NCBI GenBank assembly: GCA_016196785.1
Contig: JACPXA010000022.1
Span: forward strand, 1 to 5,541
DNA from: Elusimicrobiota bacterium
GTDB lineage: Bacteria; Elusimicrobiota; Elusimicrobia; 2-01-FULL-59-12; JACPXA01
Reading direction: 5' to 3'
DNA length: 5,541 nucleotides
Shown in pieces: positions 5,125 through 5,541 of the stretch (within the stretch, counting starts at the first letter, position 1; each line of letters opens with the position of its first letter). Made by a program: the position numbers and the translations under genes. Below the pieces are notes generated by a model, which did not search any database, was not told the DNA's origin, and saw only the letters and a program-made list of their open reading frames with translations.

Positions 5125-5541
5125 TCACGCCGTCGCCTTCTTGACCGCCTGCGCCACATTCCCGAGACAACACGACCCTTGCGGGTTGGTCATCTCGCAG
5201 TAGCAGTTGCCGGCTTTCACCTGCGCCTTGATCTGCTCGATCGCGGTGCTCTGGCCAGCCACTTCGATCTCGGTGCGGATGCGCTGCGGGGTCCAGCCAA
5301 AGCAGTAGCAGACCGGCGCTGTGGGGTTCGCCGGCTCTTTGAGTCCGACCGCGACTGCAAGGTCGCCTTGATGGAACAGCGGTTGGCCCGGGAGGAAATA
5401 GACCACGTCACAACTCGGTGTCCGACAGAAGCAGAACTCCTCATGGTGCGGAGGAATCTGCGATCGTCGCTCAGGCTTCAGCAACGCACCGAGGGTGATG
5501 CGGGCGACCGGCTTGCCGAGCGCTCCACAGGCAGGACACGG
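5125..5541 (-). CDS. CopZ-type Zn/[2Fe-2S] cysteine-rich protein (5' end cut by window)
   Basis: The visible 138 codons run from the window edge to a TGA at 5127-5125; the N-terminus lies outside. The cysteine pattern is CPAC (visible residues 2 and 5), CFCRTPSC (37, 39, 44), CYCFGW (78, 80), CYCE (113, 115) and SCC (124, 125). With the VVYF and PVCYCFG segments, this matches the N-terminal domain of archaeal CopZ, which binds one Zn and one [2Fe-2S] cluster and supports Cu handling. In that protein the domain is fused to an HMA domain; here it stops at KKATA, and the HMA domain is a separate exported gene 22 nt downstream. No signal peptide is visible, so the domain is probably cytoplasmic. 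What lies upstream of the edge is unknown, including possible fusion to another domain. Confidence 0.82.
   Translation of the reverse strand, partial: PCPACGALGKPVARITLGALLKPERRSQIPPHHEEFCFCRTPSCDVVYFLPGQPLFHQGDLAVAVGLKEPANPTAPVCYCFGWTPQRIRTEIEVAGQSTAIEQIKAQVKAGNCYCEMTNPQGSCCLGNVAQAVKKATA

Noticed and set aside
4500..5144. Plus-strand frame of 214 codons opposite the HMA protein
   Set aside because: It is antisense to a gene with a signal peptide, CxxC motif and operon context. The predicted protein shows no domain.
5103..5159. N-terminal extension of the HMA protein (MWRRRSRRRRRELAKAER)
   Set aside because: It overlaps the end of the upstream cysteine-rich gene, is an out-of-frame Arg-rich reading, and would bury the signal peptide. 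The ATG at 5102 has its own ribosome binding site.
1..5541. CRISPR array, tRNA, rRNA or insertion sequence
   Set aside because: No regularly spaced repeats, cloverleaf-like sequence, transposase motif or terminal inverted repeats were seen on either strand.

Overview
All supported genes in this window lie on the minus strand, so the biological reading order runs from position 5541 down to 1. No organism can be named from the sequence. The right-hand 60% is GC-rich and encodes exported proteins: a Tat-type oxidoreductase, a signal-peptide HMA protein and an outer-membrane beta-barrel ending in Phe. This points to a Gram-negative, probably environmental bacterium. Nitrospirota or Methylomirabilota would fit, but that is a guess.

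Region A (5541 to 2431) is a tightly packed metal-handling cluster. In order it holds the end of a CopZ-type Zn/[2Fe-2S] cysteine-rich protein (cut by the window edge), an exported protein with one heavy-metal-associated (HMA) CPFC domain, a roughly 300-residue outer-membrane channel-like protein, a 60-residue CxxCxxC protein and a Tat-exported aldo/keto reductase. Gaps are 22 nt, a 4-nt ATGA overlap, 15 nt and 60 nt, so the first four at least look like one operon. A simple reading is that a soft metal (Cu or Hg class, not decided by the sequence) is bound in the cytoplasm and periplasm and passed across the envelope.

Region B (about 2420 to 142) has clearly lower GC and opens with an AT-rich stretch. 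It carries a two-gene restriction-modification operon: a probable PD-(D/E)XK restriction endonuclease followed, with an ATGA overlap, by an amino (probably N4-cytosine) DNA methyltransferase. Two translational signals stand out. A predicted 11-codon leader ORF ends in a GTGA overlap with the preferred endonuclease start. A perfect AAGGAGGT inside the 3' end of the endonuclease gene sits just ahead of the methyltransferase.

Region C (199 to 136) is an integron attC recombination site directly after the methyltransferase stop, oriented with that gene. The restriction-modification operon is therefore most likely an unusually long two-gene integron cassette. From 141 to 1 the sequence looks like the start of the next cassette, with an ORF running off the window. 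No attI, integrase gene or second attC is visible at the right-hand boundary of region B, so that end of the cassette is unresolved.
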